This document shows, piece by piece, positions 1 through 6,591 of a DNA stretch of 12,919 nucleotides. The stretch's first letter is position 1; every line of letters begins with the position of its first letter. The DNA lies in assembly GCA_964581295.1 (NCBI GenBank), contig CAZONX010000056.1, forward strand, positions 1-12,919. The letters are read 5' to 3'. Source of the DNA: JAHEEL01 sp964581295. Lineage in GTDB: Bacteria; Actinomycetota; Acidimicrobiia; Spongiisociales; UBA5794. The notes beneath the pieces were generated by a model, which was given only the letters and a program-made list of their open reading frames with translations, searched no databases and was not told where the DNA came from. Made by a program: the position numbers and the translations under genes.

Positions 1-16
1 TTGTAGCGATCTCCCA

Positions 17-80
17 CCCATCCCGTTCTTGCGTAGATAGTGGAAGCCGGCTTCCCATAGTTACGCAAGAACGGGATGGG
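17..80. repeat. 64-bp nested palindromic repeat, left copy
   Basis: Outer arms 17-35 (CCCATCCCGTTCTTGCGTA) and 62-80 are perfect 19-bp reverse complements. Between them, 42-55 (GGAAGCCGGCTTCC) is a perfect 14-bp palindrome. The two are separated by unpaired 6-nt segments, GATAGT (36-41) and CATAGT (56-61). The whole could fold into a long hairpin with one symmetric internal loop. A second copy lies at about 1033-1087 in the same orientation, so the DUF559 gene is bracketed by both. No transposase is present. It could be a REP/MITE-like element, a cruciform regulatory site or a terminator. Nothing else is visible in 1-16 or 81-130 apart from a weak GATAGT box at 104-109. Confidence 0.85.
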
Positions 81-130
81 GCGGTCGGGAGTGTTCCATC
101 GCTGATAGTCGCGTGGCATGGTCAACGGGC

Positions 131-1048
131 ATGTCCAAGGATCGCGCCCTCAGTGACCTTGCCGCCCGTCAGTACGGAGCATTCAGCATTGAACAGGCAG
201 TCGGTTGCGGCCTGACGCGACGCGGAATCGAGGATCGGGAGCGACGCGGGGTCTACGAGCGGATCTACCCAACGGTGTTCGCTCTTGCAGGGGCACCCCA
301 CACCTGGCATCGAGCGACCCTGTCGGTGATCCTCTCCATTGGCACACCGGCCGCGGCGTCGCATCGTTCCGCGGCCTATCTCTGGGGGTTGCTCCCGGGC
401 GCCGGACCTCGCATCCATGTCGTGACGCGGAGATGGGAACGGCGGCACCGCCTCGATGTTCGGCTCCACGAATCGCTCGACCTCGTGCCGACCGACATCG
501 TGAGGGTTGCAGGCATCCCCACCACGACGACGGCAAGGACGATCGTCGACCTCGGCGCCGTTGAGCCATGGCGCGTAGAACGTGCGCTCGAGGCGGCGAT
601 CGGTTCAGGCACAGTGACCTTGCAGGCGGTCGACGAGTTCGTGGCCAGAGTTGCGCGACGAGGGAGGAGGGGTGTTGGCGTGATCCGCCCGCTCCTCGCT
701 GCGCGTTCGCAGTGGGACGGTGCCACGCAGAGCGATCTCGAGGATCTGTTCCGGTCCGTCCTCCGCCGAGTGGGCCTGCCGATCGGAATCTCCCAGTATC
801 GGCTCACTGACGTGTGTGGAGAGTTCGTAGCTCGACCGGACTTCGCCTACCCAGACCAGCGCTTGGTGATCGAGTTGGACGGCGAGCGATTTCACATGGA
901 CCGAATGGCATTTCGCAGCGATCGGCGCAGGCAGAACGAGATCGAACTGCTCGGCTGGCGGGTCCTGCGGTACACCTGGTGGGATCTGACGACCCGAGCG
1001 GATGACGTATGCTCCGAAGTACGGGCCGCGCTCTCCATTCCTGCGTAG
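131..1048 (+). CDS. AbiEi-like / DUF559 (Vsr-fold) domain protein
   Basis: The 305-residue protein has the layout common in actinobacteria. An N-terminal winged-helix-like AbiEi antitoxin region (residues about 5-60, with QYGAFS and RRGVYERIYP) is followed by a middle AbiEi-type region. The C-terminal DUF559 restriction-endonuclease-like domain spans about residues 195-295. Candidate metal or active-site residues in the last domain are E204, D237 (RPDFAY), E248 and D250 (VIELDG). The family is linked to type IV toxin-antitoxin antitoxins and Vsr-like nucleases, but the role of these stand-alone fusions is unknown. I chose ATG 131; GTG 113 would add six residues. No toxin partner (AbiEii) is adjacent. 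The final codons and the TAG stop lie inside the second palindromic repeat, so the C-terminus appears to have been shaped by that element. Family call is solid, function is not. Confidence 0.85.
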   Translation: MSKDRALSDLAARQYGAFSIEQAVGCGLTRRGIEDRERRGVYERIYPTVFALAGAPHTWHRATLSVILSIGTPAAASHRSAAYLWGLLPGAGPRIHVVTRRWERRHRLDVRLHESLDLVPTDIVRVAGIPTTTTARTIVDLGAVEPWRVERALEAAIGSGTVTLQAVDEFVARVARRGRRGVGVIRPLLAARSQWDGATQSDLEDLFRSVLRRVGLPIGISQYRLTDVCGEFVARPDFAYPDQRLVIELDGERFHMDRMAFRSDRRRQNEIELLGWRVLRYTWWDLTTRADDVCSEVRAALSIPA

Positions 1049-1087
1049 ATAGTGGAAGCCCGCTTCCCATAGTTACGCAAGAACGGG
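1033..1087. repeat. Palindromic repeat, right copy (overlaps stop of DUF559 gene)
   Basis: Positions 1042-1087 match 30-75 of the left copy at 45 of 46 bases; the only difference is G49 versus C1061, in the centre of the inner palindrome. The left arm (1033-1041) is degenerate, matching 5 of 9 bases, and all four differences are transitions. The right arm is intact up to 1087. The inner GGAAGC/GCTTCC pair is kept. The orientation is the same as the left copy, judged by the GATAGT/CATAGT asymmetry. The TAG at 1046-1048 ends the upstream gene within the GCGTAGATAGT segment. There is no T-run after it, so it is not a typical intrinsic terminator. Confidence 0.85.
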
Positions 1088-1090
1088 GGA

Positions 1091-1315
1091 CTAGAGCGAC
1101 ACGAGCCCCCAGATCGACATCACGAGGCCGACGCCGAGGAGCCAGTAGGCGCGGACCCCGCGGAACTCACCTTCCTCGTCCTTCGGCTTGTTGCCACGGC
1201 GATGCTGCCAAATAGCGAAGACGTTGCCGGCGACCATGGCGAGACCCATGGCGAGCACCATGAGCACGAGGAGACGGTCCAGATCGAGTATCTCAACGAT
1301 GTCGACGTCGTTCAC
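1091..1315 (-). CDS. Small two-helix membrane protein, unknown function
   Basis: A 74-residue protein with two hydrophobic segments, about residues 14-36 (LLVLMVLAMGLAMVAGNVFA) and 56-73 near the C-terminus. A charged cytoplasm-like linker (QHRRGNKPKDEEGEF) joins them. I chose GTG at 1315 because a TACCGT -10 box sits exactly 7 nt upstream on the minus strand, as expected for a leaderless mRNA. An upstream in-frame start (1417) would add an unlikely arginine-rich extension across the promoter region. Divergent from the four-helix membrane protein at 1409. I do not recognise a family. Confidence 0.65.
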   Translation of the reverse strand: MNDVDIVEILDLDRLLVLMVLAMGLAMVAGNVFAIWQHRRGNKPKDEEGEFRGVRAYWLLGVGLVMSIWGLVSL

Positions 1316-1322
1316 GCCCGGC

Positions 1323-1351
1323 ACGGTAGCCAGCGGACGGCGTTGGGCTAA
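1323..1351 (-). promoter_or_regulatory. Leaderless promoter of the small membrane protein gene
   Basis: Read on the minus strand: -10 TACCGT (1328-1323) is 7 nt before GTG 1315, with a weak -35 TTAGCC (1351-1346) at 17-nt spacing. The match to the actinobacterial TAnnnT box with start at about +1 supports leaderless translation. Confidence 0.5.
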
Positions 1352-1370
1352 TCCGTGTCTTCGATACCCT
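1343..1370 (+). promoter_or_regulatory. Predicted sigma-70-type promoter for the four-helix membrane protein
   Basis: TTGGGC (1343-1348), 16-nt spacer, TACCCT (1365-1370). Predicted start of transcription is near 1377, about 32 nt before ATG 1409. Its -35 overlaps the -35 of the divergent minus-strand promoter, so the two may compete. Confidence 0.4.
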
Positions 1371-1376
1371 GTTGGT

Positions 1377-1403
1377 AGGCCCCCGTATTCGACCCGGGGG
1401 CTT
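1377..1403 (+). promoter_or_regulatory. GC-rich hairpin just upstream of ATG 1409
   Basis: GCCCCCG (1379-1385) pairs perfectly with CGGGGGC (1395-1401) around a 9-nt loop. A G-U and an A-U pair extend it to 1377/1403. It is followed by TTTG. The GGGGG run is the only Shine-Dalgarno-like sequence before ATG 1409 and is buried in the stem. It may limit translation or act as a weak attenuator. Function is inferred only. Confidence 0.4.
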
Positions 1404-1408
1404 TGCTC

Positions 1409-2341
1409 ATGCAACACACCACCAATTCACCTCCACAGCAGGGCGTCTGGCGTGCAGCGCGGCGGTTCACGTTGCCGTGGGTCCTGTGGGTCTTCGGACT
1501 CTCAACCACGCTCCTGCTGGTCGGCTTGTGGGGCCGAGCCGTGACGATCGATCAGGACACGATCGCCCGGTCCACGGAAGCGGCGCTCTCCGCCGATCTG
1601 GTCACCGACCGAGTCTGGAACTGGGTTGGTGACGGCCTGGCAGCCACCGAGGGCATCGGCGTAGACGAGGCCGATCGGGCACTCGCAGAGGTCAGGGAGC
1701 GCCCGGAAGCCCTCGCGGCCGTCGATGCGTTGATCGATCAAGTCGTGGCGGCTCTGGTGGCCCCGCCGGGCTCAGATTCTGCCGTCGACGTCGCTGCAGC
1801 GTTGGCGCCGCTCGTTTCCGAGGTCGTGTCGCAGCTCGAAGCGCAGGGGGTCGAGGTCCCGGCCGACACCATCGAAGCGAAGGTCGAAGCGCTCGATCCC
1901 GTGGCTCTCGATGCAGGAGAGGCGGTCTCTGTTGGCGTGGTGACCGATCAGGCGAAAGGGCTCCTGACCTCCGGCGCTCTGGTAGCGGCCGGGATGCTGG
2001 CTCTGTTCGGCGCAGTCGCCGTCGCCATCTCCGAGGAGCGGTGGCAGATGGTCCGGAGCCTGGCGACCCGGATTGCGTTCTCGGCGTTGTCGTTTGCCAT
2101 GCTGTTCCGATTCGGCGGGTGGATCCTCGATCCCGACGGTGGAGGCTCTCCGCTGCGCAGGAGCAGCGCCATCCTCGTCGCCAGCAATCTGCACGTCTTT
2201 GTCATCGCATGCGCACTGGCGGCCACCCTCGCGGCTGCCATCTGGGTCATGCGCCAAACGCCGCCACGCCCTGGCAGCCCCCGAGTGAATCGGTCACACG
2301 TCGACGACGACACTTCGACCCAGGAGCTGATCTCCGTCTAG
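1409..2341 (+). CDS. Four-helix membrane protein with large extracytoplasmic region, unknown
   Basis: The 310-residue protein has a short basic N-terminus (RAARRF) and then TM1 at about 22-42. A hydrophilic, acidic, helix-rich segment of about 140 residues (43-185), full of alanine and valine, follows. Three more helices lie at about 186-208, 220-240 and 254-282, before a polar tail. By the positive-inside pattern the acidic segment should face outside. The layout resembles actinobacterial integral membrane proteins with one helix, an outer helical domain and a C-terminal helix bundle, but I recognise no named family. ATG 1409 is preferred; TTG 1403 lies two codons upstream. It ends 9 nt before the convergent VOC gene. 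Confidence 0.75.
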   Translation: MQHTTNSPPQQGVWRAARRFTLPWVLWVFGLSTTLLLVGLWGRAVTIDQDTIARSTEAALSADLVTDRVWNWVGDGLAATEGIGVDEADRALAEVRERPEALAAVDALIDQVVAALVAPPGSDSAVDVAAALAPLVSEVVSQLEAQGVEVPADTIEAKVEALDPVALDAGEAVSVGVVTDQAKGLLTSGALVAAGMLALFGAVAVAISEERWQMVRSLATRIAFSALSFAMLFRFGGWILDPDGGGSPLRRSSAILVASNLHVFVIACALAATLAAAIWVMRQTPPRPGSPRVNRSHVDDDTSTQELISV

Positions 2342-2350
2342 CCCCGGGGT

Positions 2351-2746
2351 TCAGCTCTCGAGCGCCGCGAAGAGGTCGATCGCGTTCCCGTCGGGGTCTG
2401 CGACGGTGGCATAGCGCTGGCCCCAGAATGCGTCGAACGGCGGACGCACTCCTTCGAAGCCTCCGGCCACCACAGCGTCGTGGACCCGGTCGACGTCGGC
2501 CGGGGTCTCACACACGAAGGCGAGACCGATGCGGCCAGGACCGGTCGGCGGTCGAAACGACGGGTCGAATGAGGCAACCGTGGCCTCGGTATCGAGCATG
2601 AGGCGCATCCCTCCCGGCAATGCCGCCTCCACGTGACCCTCCGACTCTGCCCCATCAGGGAACGAGAGACCGAGCAGCCGATAGAACGCGAGGGATCGCG
2701 GCAAATCCGCAACCACGATTCCAATGGCATCGAATAGTGCTGGCAT
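2351..2746 (-). CDS. VOC superfamily (glyoxalase/bleomycin-resistance fold) protein
   Basis: The 131-residue protein has the typical paired beta-alpha-beta-beta-beta modules. The first begins FDAIGIVVADLPRSLAFYRLLG, the usual VOC opening in which a helix follows the first strand. The second contains IGLAFVCETPADVDRVHDAV and ends YATVADPDGNAIDLF, with the typical DPDGN turn. VOC proteins bind metal and act as dioxygenases, isomerases or drug-binding proteins. The substrate cannot be told from sequence. ATG 2746 fits the VOC N-terminus exactly, and a CAGAAT -10-like box sits 7 nt upstream. The open frame continues far upstream, but only as antisense of dinB. Confidence 0.88.
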   Translation of the reverse strand: MPALFDAIGIVVADLPRSLAFYRLLGLSFPDGAESEGHVEAALPGGMRLMLDTEATVASFDPSFRPPTGPGRIGLAFVCETPADVDRVHDAVVAGGFEGVRPPFDAFWGQRYATVADPDGNAIDLFAALES

Positions 2747-2753
2747 GGTGTCG

Positions 2754-2759
2754 ATTCTG
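2754..2759 (-). promoter_or_regulatory. Putative leaderless -10 box of the VOC gene
   Basis: On the minus strand CAGAAT lies 7 nt before ATG 2746. The first base departs from TAnnnT. The box overlaps the first half-site of the TGTCA/TGACA inverted repeat by two bases. Confidence 0.35.
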
Positions 2760-2775
2760 TCACATCGGTATGACA
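2758..2775. promoter_or_regulatory. Inverted repeat TGTCA-N8-TGACA between VOC and dinB genes
   Basis: TGTCA (2758-2762) and TGACA (2771-2775) are perfect reverse complements separated by 8 nt. They sit in the 39-bp gap between the divergent VOC (2746) and dinB (2786) starts. The size and placement fit a dimeric repressor operator controlling both genes. It does not resemble the actinobacterial LexA box (GAAC-N4-GTTC type). Confidence 0.35.
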
Positions 2776-2785
2776 CGATGTCGGG

Positions 2786-4027
2786 GTGCGAGCACACGGC
2801 GAGGCAACCATCCTTCATGCCGACCTCGACGCCTTCTACGCGTCGGTGGTCCTGCTCCGGCGCCCCGACCTCGTCGGCAAGCCGATGGCGGTCGGCGGAG
2901 GAGTGGTGCTCTCCGCAACGTACGAGGCCAGGGCCATGGGTGTGCGCGGCGCCATGCGGATCGGCGAGGCACGCAAGCTCTGCCCCGGCTTGATTGTGGT
3001 CGACGGGGCCTTTGGCGACTACGTCGACTACAGCGACCGGGTGTTCGACGTCTTCCGGGAGTTCAGCCCGCTGGTTGAACCCATATCGATCGACGAAGCC
3101 TTCATCGACGTTGGCGGAGCAACCCATCTGTTCGGACCGCCCTCGGAGATAGCGGCGGAGATACGGAAGCGCGTTCGGTCCGAGACCGGGTTGCCCATCT
3201 CCGTCGGAGGGGCGCAAACCAAATTCCTCGCCAAGATCGCAAGCCGCGTCGCCAAGCCGGATGGATCGCTGATCGTCACACCGGGAACCGAGATCGAGTT
3301 CCTCCATGCACTCGATGTCGGACACCTCTGGGGCGTCGGTCCGGTCACGCTCGACCAACTCTCGCAACTCGGCATCGCAACCATTGGTGACCTCGCTTCC
3401 GCATCGCCGGCCATGCTGTTGTCGCGGGTCGGCTCTGGGCGTGCCCGGCACTTGGCCGCGCTGGCATGGAACCGCGATCCGAGGGGCGTCATGCCGGGCC
3501 GTCGATCATCATCGGTCGGCGCCCAGCGGGCATTCGGCGGCAATCACCGCGACCGTGACTACCTGAGAGGTGTCCTCGCCCGGTTGTCATCTCGGGTAGG
3601 CGGTCGATTGAGAGCCAAGAACCGGGCAGGTCGGACGTTGACCGTGCGATCTCGCTTCGGCGACTTCCAGTCGATCACGCGGACGACCACGATGCGAACC
3701 GCAACCGCCTCGAGCGCGGTGCTCTATCGCACGGCTGCGGGAATCACCCAGGGCATACTCGATGAGTTCCCCGGCAGCGGCCTGAGTCTCCTTGGCATAT
3801 CGATGTCGCACCTCGTGCCGGCCTCGCCGCTCCAACTCGAACTGCCGATCTTCGACGACGATCTCGTCGGCGGCAGCTCGAAGGAGCTCGAACTCCAGGC
3901 GCTCGATGCAGCGGTCGACGACGTCCGCGACCGATTCGGGAAGGGGACGGTGGGTCCGGCGTCCGATCTGCTCAGTCAGCGCTCTCGCTTCGGCGAAGGA
4001 CTCTCCGACATCATGACACGGGACTGA
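2786..4027 (+). CDS. dinB: DNA polymerase IV (Y-family translesion polymerase)
   Basis: The 413-residue protein has all landmarks of Y-family polymerases. The first metal-binding aspartate is in LHADLDAFYASV (D13). The nucleotide-binding YEARAMGVRGAM lies at 46-57, and the catalytic pair is in SIDEAFIDV (D103, E104). KFLAKIASRVAKPDG (146-160) and a helix-hairpin-helix thumb around WGVGP (182-186) follow. The little-finger domain fills about 240-345. QLELPIF (350-356) resembles a sliding-clamp binding motif. It copies damaged DNA with low fidelity. The GTG start is forced: an in-frame TGA lies at 2771-2773, and the next methionine (M34) would remove D13. No SOS-type LexA box is visible upstream. 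Ends 47 nt before the transporter gene. Confidence 0.95.
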   Translation: MRAHGEATILHADLDAFYASVVLLRRPDLVGKPMAVGGGVVLSATYEARAMGVRGAMRIGEARKLCPGLIVVDGAFGDYVDYSDRVFDVFREFSPLVEPISIDEAFIDVGGATHLFGPPSEIAAEIRKRVRSETGLPISVGGAQTKFLAKIASRVAKPDGSLIVTPGTEIEFLHALDVGHLWGVGPVTLDQLSQLGIATIGDLASASPAMLLSRVGSGRARHLAALAWNRDPRGVMPGRRSSSVGAQRAFGGNHRDRDYLRGVLARLSSRVGGRLRAKNRAGRTLTVRSRFGDFQSITRTTTMRTATASSAVLYRTAAGITQGILDEFPGSGLSLLGISMSHLVPASPLQLELPIFDDDLVGGSSKELELQALDAAVDDVRDRFGKGTVGPASDLLSQRSRFGEGLSDIMTRD

Positions 4028-4061
4028 TCGACGGGGAGTGAGTCGAGGAGTTGGGCGCCAC

Positions 4062-4067
4062 TACGCT
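4062..4067 (+). promoter_or_regulatory. Leaderless -10 box of the CDF transporter gene
   Basis: TACGCT, a TAnnnT match, lies exactly 7 nt before ATG 4075. This favours ATG 4075 over the upstream in-frame TTG 4051 and gives the transporter and thrB a promoter separate from dinB. No convincing -35 is seen. Confidence 0.5.
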
Positions 4068-4074
4068 TCCGGTC

Positions 4075-4986
4075 ATGGCAACGGAATCGAAGCGTCTCGT
4101 CATCCTCGCGTTGGTGGCCAACGTCGGCATAGCTATCACGAAGTTCGTTGCCGCCGGAGTCTCAGGCAGCAGCGCGATGCTTTCGGAGGGCATCCACTCG
4201 CTCGCCGACTCGGGCAACCAACTCTTCCTCCTGCGGGGCCACGCAGCGTCGCGCTATGAAGCCAGCGTTCAGCACCCCTACGGGCGCGGCAAGGAGATGT
4301 ACTTCTGGAGCTTCATGGTTGCCGTCTTCCTCTTCGTCGGTGGTGCGGTGTTGTCGATAGTGGGCGGTGTTGGGCAGATTCGTGACCCTCATGGCCACGG
4401 GGGTGAGGGGCTCTGGCTGTCGCTCGGTGTGCTTGCCGTCGCAGCCCTTTTTGAGGGATTCATAGCGCTCCGCCCGGCCCTCAAGGAGTTCAACCGGCAG
4501 CGGGCCGGGCGATCGTTCCGCAAGACGATCAAGGAGTCGAAGGACCCCTCGCTCCTCGTGGTGCTGTTCGAAGACACTGCAGCGCTCGTCGGCCTCTTCA
4601 TCGCTGCAGTGGGCCTCATCACCGCCTGGCTCACCGACAACGCGATCTGGGACGGGTTGGCATCGGTGCTTATCGGCACTCTCCTGGCCGGCGTCGCCTG
4701 GGTGCTCGCCGTCGAGATGAAGTCACTGTTGATCGGCGAGTCGGCCACTCGCGAGGAGCGAGCGAAGATCCGCGCCGCGGCGCTCTCGGTCGGCGAGGCC
4801 AGAACCGTTGACCGGCTCCTGACCATGCAGTTGGCGCCCGACGAGATTCTTGTGACCATGGACATCGAGTTCGACGACGGCGTCTCGGGGGACCGTATGG
4901 AAGCGGCGATCGTCGAGATGGAGGCGAAGATCGCTGAGGCGGTCCCTCAGGCCACGCGGGTGTTCATCGAGCCGGTTGATCGATGA
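4075..4986 (+). CDS. Cation diffusion facilitator (CDF) metal transporter
   Basis: The 303-residue inner-membrane protein has the six-helix CDF core. TM2 carries the metal-site motif SEGIHSLADSGNQ (H41, D45). The next region has HPYGRGKEMYFWSFMVAVFLF (67-87), typical of the ZnT9-like CDF subfamily. TM5 carries E166-D167. A cytoplasmic C-terminal domain of about 80 residues follows (from about 222). CDF proteins export Zn2+, Mn2+, Fe2+ or Co2+ in exchange for protons; the ion cannot be read here. A short histidine loop (DPHGHGGEG, 104-112) lies between TM3 and TM4. The stop codon overlaps the thrB start (ATGA). Confidence 0.9.
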   Translation: MATESKRLVILALVANVGIAITKFVAAGVSGSSAMLSEGIHSLADSGNQLFLLRGHAASRYEASVQHPYGRGKEMYFWSFMVAVFLFVGGAVLSIVGGVGQIRDPHGHGGEGLWLSLGVLAVAALFEGFIALRPALKEFNRQRAGRSFRKTIKESKDPSLLVVLFEDTAALVGLFIAAVGLITAWLTDNAIWDGLASVLIGTLLAGVAWVLAVEMKSLLIGESATREERAKIRAAALSVGEARTVDRLLTMQLAPDEILVTMDIEFDDGVSGDRMEAAIVEMEAKIAEAVPQATRVFIEPVDR

Positions 4987-5825
4987 CCGGTTCGGCTTCC
5001 GCTCCGGCCTCATCGGGCAATCTCGGCCCCGGTTTCGATGTGCTCGGCCTGGCTTTGGACCTGCGGTGCATCGTCGAGGCCACACCGGCCGACCGGATGA
5101 CGGTGGACGATGGCGAGGGCCCGGTTCCCCTCATGCCTGGCGATTTGCTGTGCGACGCCGTCGCGAGTGCTGTCGATCAACCCATGGCGCTCGTGGTCGA
5201 CAACGAGATCCCTCGCGCGCGCGGCCTCGGTTCTTCTTCGGCCGTGATGGCAGCGGCAGCGGCTGCCGCGACACGAGCCGTCGGCGCTGAGTCCGATCGA
5301 TCGGAGCTCTACCAGCTGGTGGCCGCCATTGAGGGACACGGTGACAATGCCGCTCCCGCTGTGTGGGGTGGGCTGATGGCCGTCGGATCCAACGGACCCC
5401 ACCGCCTCGAGATGCACCCGGACCTGGTCGCCGTTGTCGGTATTCCCGAAGCGCGGTTGCTCACCCGGCACGCCAGAGATGTCGTTCCGTCCGAGGTTCC
5501 TTTGGCCGCCGCATCCCGCAACGTCGGGAGATCCGTATTGCTCGTCGAGGCGCTGCGCACAGGCAACCGGGCGGCGTTCACCGCTGCGGCGGGCGACGAG
5601 TTTCACGAGCAGGCACGCGGTCCGCTTTCCCCGATCACGATGGAAATGATCGACGCGGCGATGTCCGCCGGCGCCCTCCACTCGTGTTGGTCGGGTGCCG
5701 GGCCCACGACACTCGCTCTCGTTGACTCCGAGACGCTTCCGGCTGTGAAAGAAGCGCTCGAGGTAGTCCTCGGGGAGTCGGGCGCCGCGAGGGTCCTTGC
5801 CGTCGACTACGACGGCCTCCGCTAG
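4983..5825 (+). CDS. thrB: Homoserine kinase (GHMP kinase family)
   Basis: The 280-residue protein opens with ASSGNLGPGFDVLGLAL (residues 9-25), a homoserine-kinase signature. It then has the GHMP ATP-binding loop PRARGLGSSSA (78-88) and EGHGDNAAPA (117-126), matching the E-GH-DN-APA substrate/metal region. The C-terminal GHMP motif is WSGAGPTTLAL (236-246). The expected reaction is ATP-dependent phosphorylation of L-homoserine in threonine synthesis. It is slightly shorter than the usual 300 or so residues. The start overlaps the CDF stop by 4 bp, so translation is probably coupled. Neither thrA nor thrC is nearby, which is unusual for an actinobacterial thrB, so a related GHMP substrate is a minor possibility. 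Confidence 0.85.
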   Translation: MTGSASAPASSGNLGPGFDVLGLALDLRCIVEATPADRMTVDDGEGPVPLMPGDLLCDAVASAVDQPMALVVDNEIPRARGLGSSSAVMAAAAAAATRAVGAESDRSELYQLVAAIEGHGDNAAPAVWGGLMAVGSNGPHRLEMHPDLVAVVGIPEARLLTRHARDVVPSEVPLAAASRNVGRSVLLVEALRTGNRAAFTAAAGDEFHEQARGPLSPITMEMIDAAMSAGALHSCWSGAGPTTLALVDSETLPAVKEALEVVLGESGAARVLAVDYDGLR

Positions 5826-5838
5826 CGGGCGCCTCTGC

Positions 5839-6573
5839 TCAGACTCGCGTCACCCGGGCCGTGTCGACGAAGTCCTCGAAGAGGCGGTGGCTCGCTTTGT
5901 CGCTGTTCAGGCTGAGATATTCCGGGTGCCACTGCACCGCGAGCAGCGGCCATCTTTCGTCTTCGTGCTCGATGCCCTCGACAATCCCGTCATGCGCCCA
6001 GGCCACGGCCCGGAACCCCGGTGCGAGGTCCTTCACGGCTTGGTGGTGGATCGAGTTCACCATCAGCTCGGTCTCCCCGATTGCCTTGGCAATGAGCGAA
6101 CCGGATTCGACCGTGACCGGCTGGTGGCCGTCGAAGACGGCGTGTCCGATGACGGTGTGGTTGATCGAGCCGATCGTCGATGGGATGTCCTGGATCAGTG
6201 TGCCGCCGAGCGCGACGTTGGTGACTTGGAGCCCTCGGCAGATGGCGAGGGTGGGCAGCCGCCGTACCTTCGCTTCGAGTACGAGCGCAATCTCGAACTC
6301 GTCGCGATTGGAGTTCGTCCCCCATACCGATCCGTGTCGCTGCTCGGCGTAGCGGCTCGGTTCTACATCGCCGCCGCCGGTCAATACCAGCCCGTCGAGG
6401 CGCTCGATGAGATCTCCAACGTCGGCGTTCGGCACCGGGGCAAGCACGACGGGGGTCCCGCCGGCTCGCAGCACGGCGTCGGTGTAGGTGTGGCCGATGA
6501 CGTGCGACTCGAGGTCTCCAGAGGAGCCTTTCGTCGACTTGGGCTCGGACGTGACACCGATGATGGGGCGCAT
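5839..6573 (-). CDS. Class I glutamine amidotransferase-like hydrolase (PuuD/peptidase C26 family)
   Basis: The 244-residue protein has the triad of class I amidotransferase hydrolases: nucleophile C112 in LAICRGLQV, and H216 with E218 in QWHPE. TGGGDVEPSRY (65-75) forms the substrate-pocket loop of the gamma-glutamyl-GABA hydrolase family, and INHTV and SIHHQAV (174-180) are also family features. Such enzymes cut gamma-glutamyl amide bonds (PuuD in putrescine breakdown). No other putrescine gene is nearby, so the substrate is open. ATG 6573 is supported by TAGAAT 6 nt upstream. It converges with thrB, leaving 13 nt between stops, and diverges from the bS22-like gene. Confidence 0.88.
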   Translation of the reverse strand: MRPIIGVTSEPKSTKGSSGDLESHVIGHTYTDAVLRAGGTPVVLAPVPNADVGDLIERLDGLVLTGGGDVEPSRYAEQRHGSVWGTNSNRDEFEIALVLEAKVRRLPTLAICRGLQVTNVALGGTLIQDIPSTIGSINHTVIGHAVFDGHQPVTVESGSLIAKAIGETELMVNSIHHQAVKDLAPGFRAVAWAHDGIVEGIEHEDERWPLLAVQWHPEYLSLNSDKASHRLFEDFVDTARVTRV

Positions 6574-6579
6574 CCGAGG

Positions 6580-6585
6580 ATTCTA
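6580..6585 (-). promoter_or_regulatory. Leaderless -10 box of the amidotransferase-like gene
   Basis: On the minus strand TAGAAT lies 6 nt before ATG 6573, a near-ideal TAnnnT box at leaderless distance. The -35 region is occupied by the ACCGGT palindromes at 6592 and 6604. Confidence 0.5.
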
Positions 6586-6591
6586 GGAGCG

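Noticed and set aside
1033..1087. Right-hand palindrome as an intrinsic terminator
   Set aside because: The outer stem is broken, it contains the stop codon, and no T-run follows.
17..1087. Insertion sequence or CRISPR-like array
   Set aside because: Only two repeat copies about 1 kb apart, with no transposase, integrase or cas gene.
2747..2785. LexA/SOS box before dinB
   Set aside because: No GAAC-N4-GTTC-type site is present; the TGTCA/TGACA repeat is a different motif.
2747..3451. Upstream extension of the VOC open frame
   Set aside because: It is antisense to dinB; the VOC fold starts exactly at ATG 2746.
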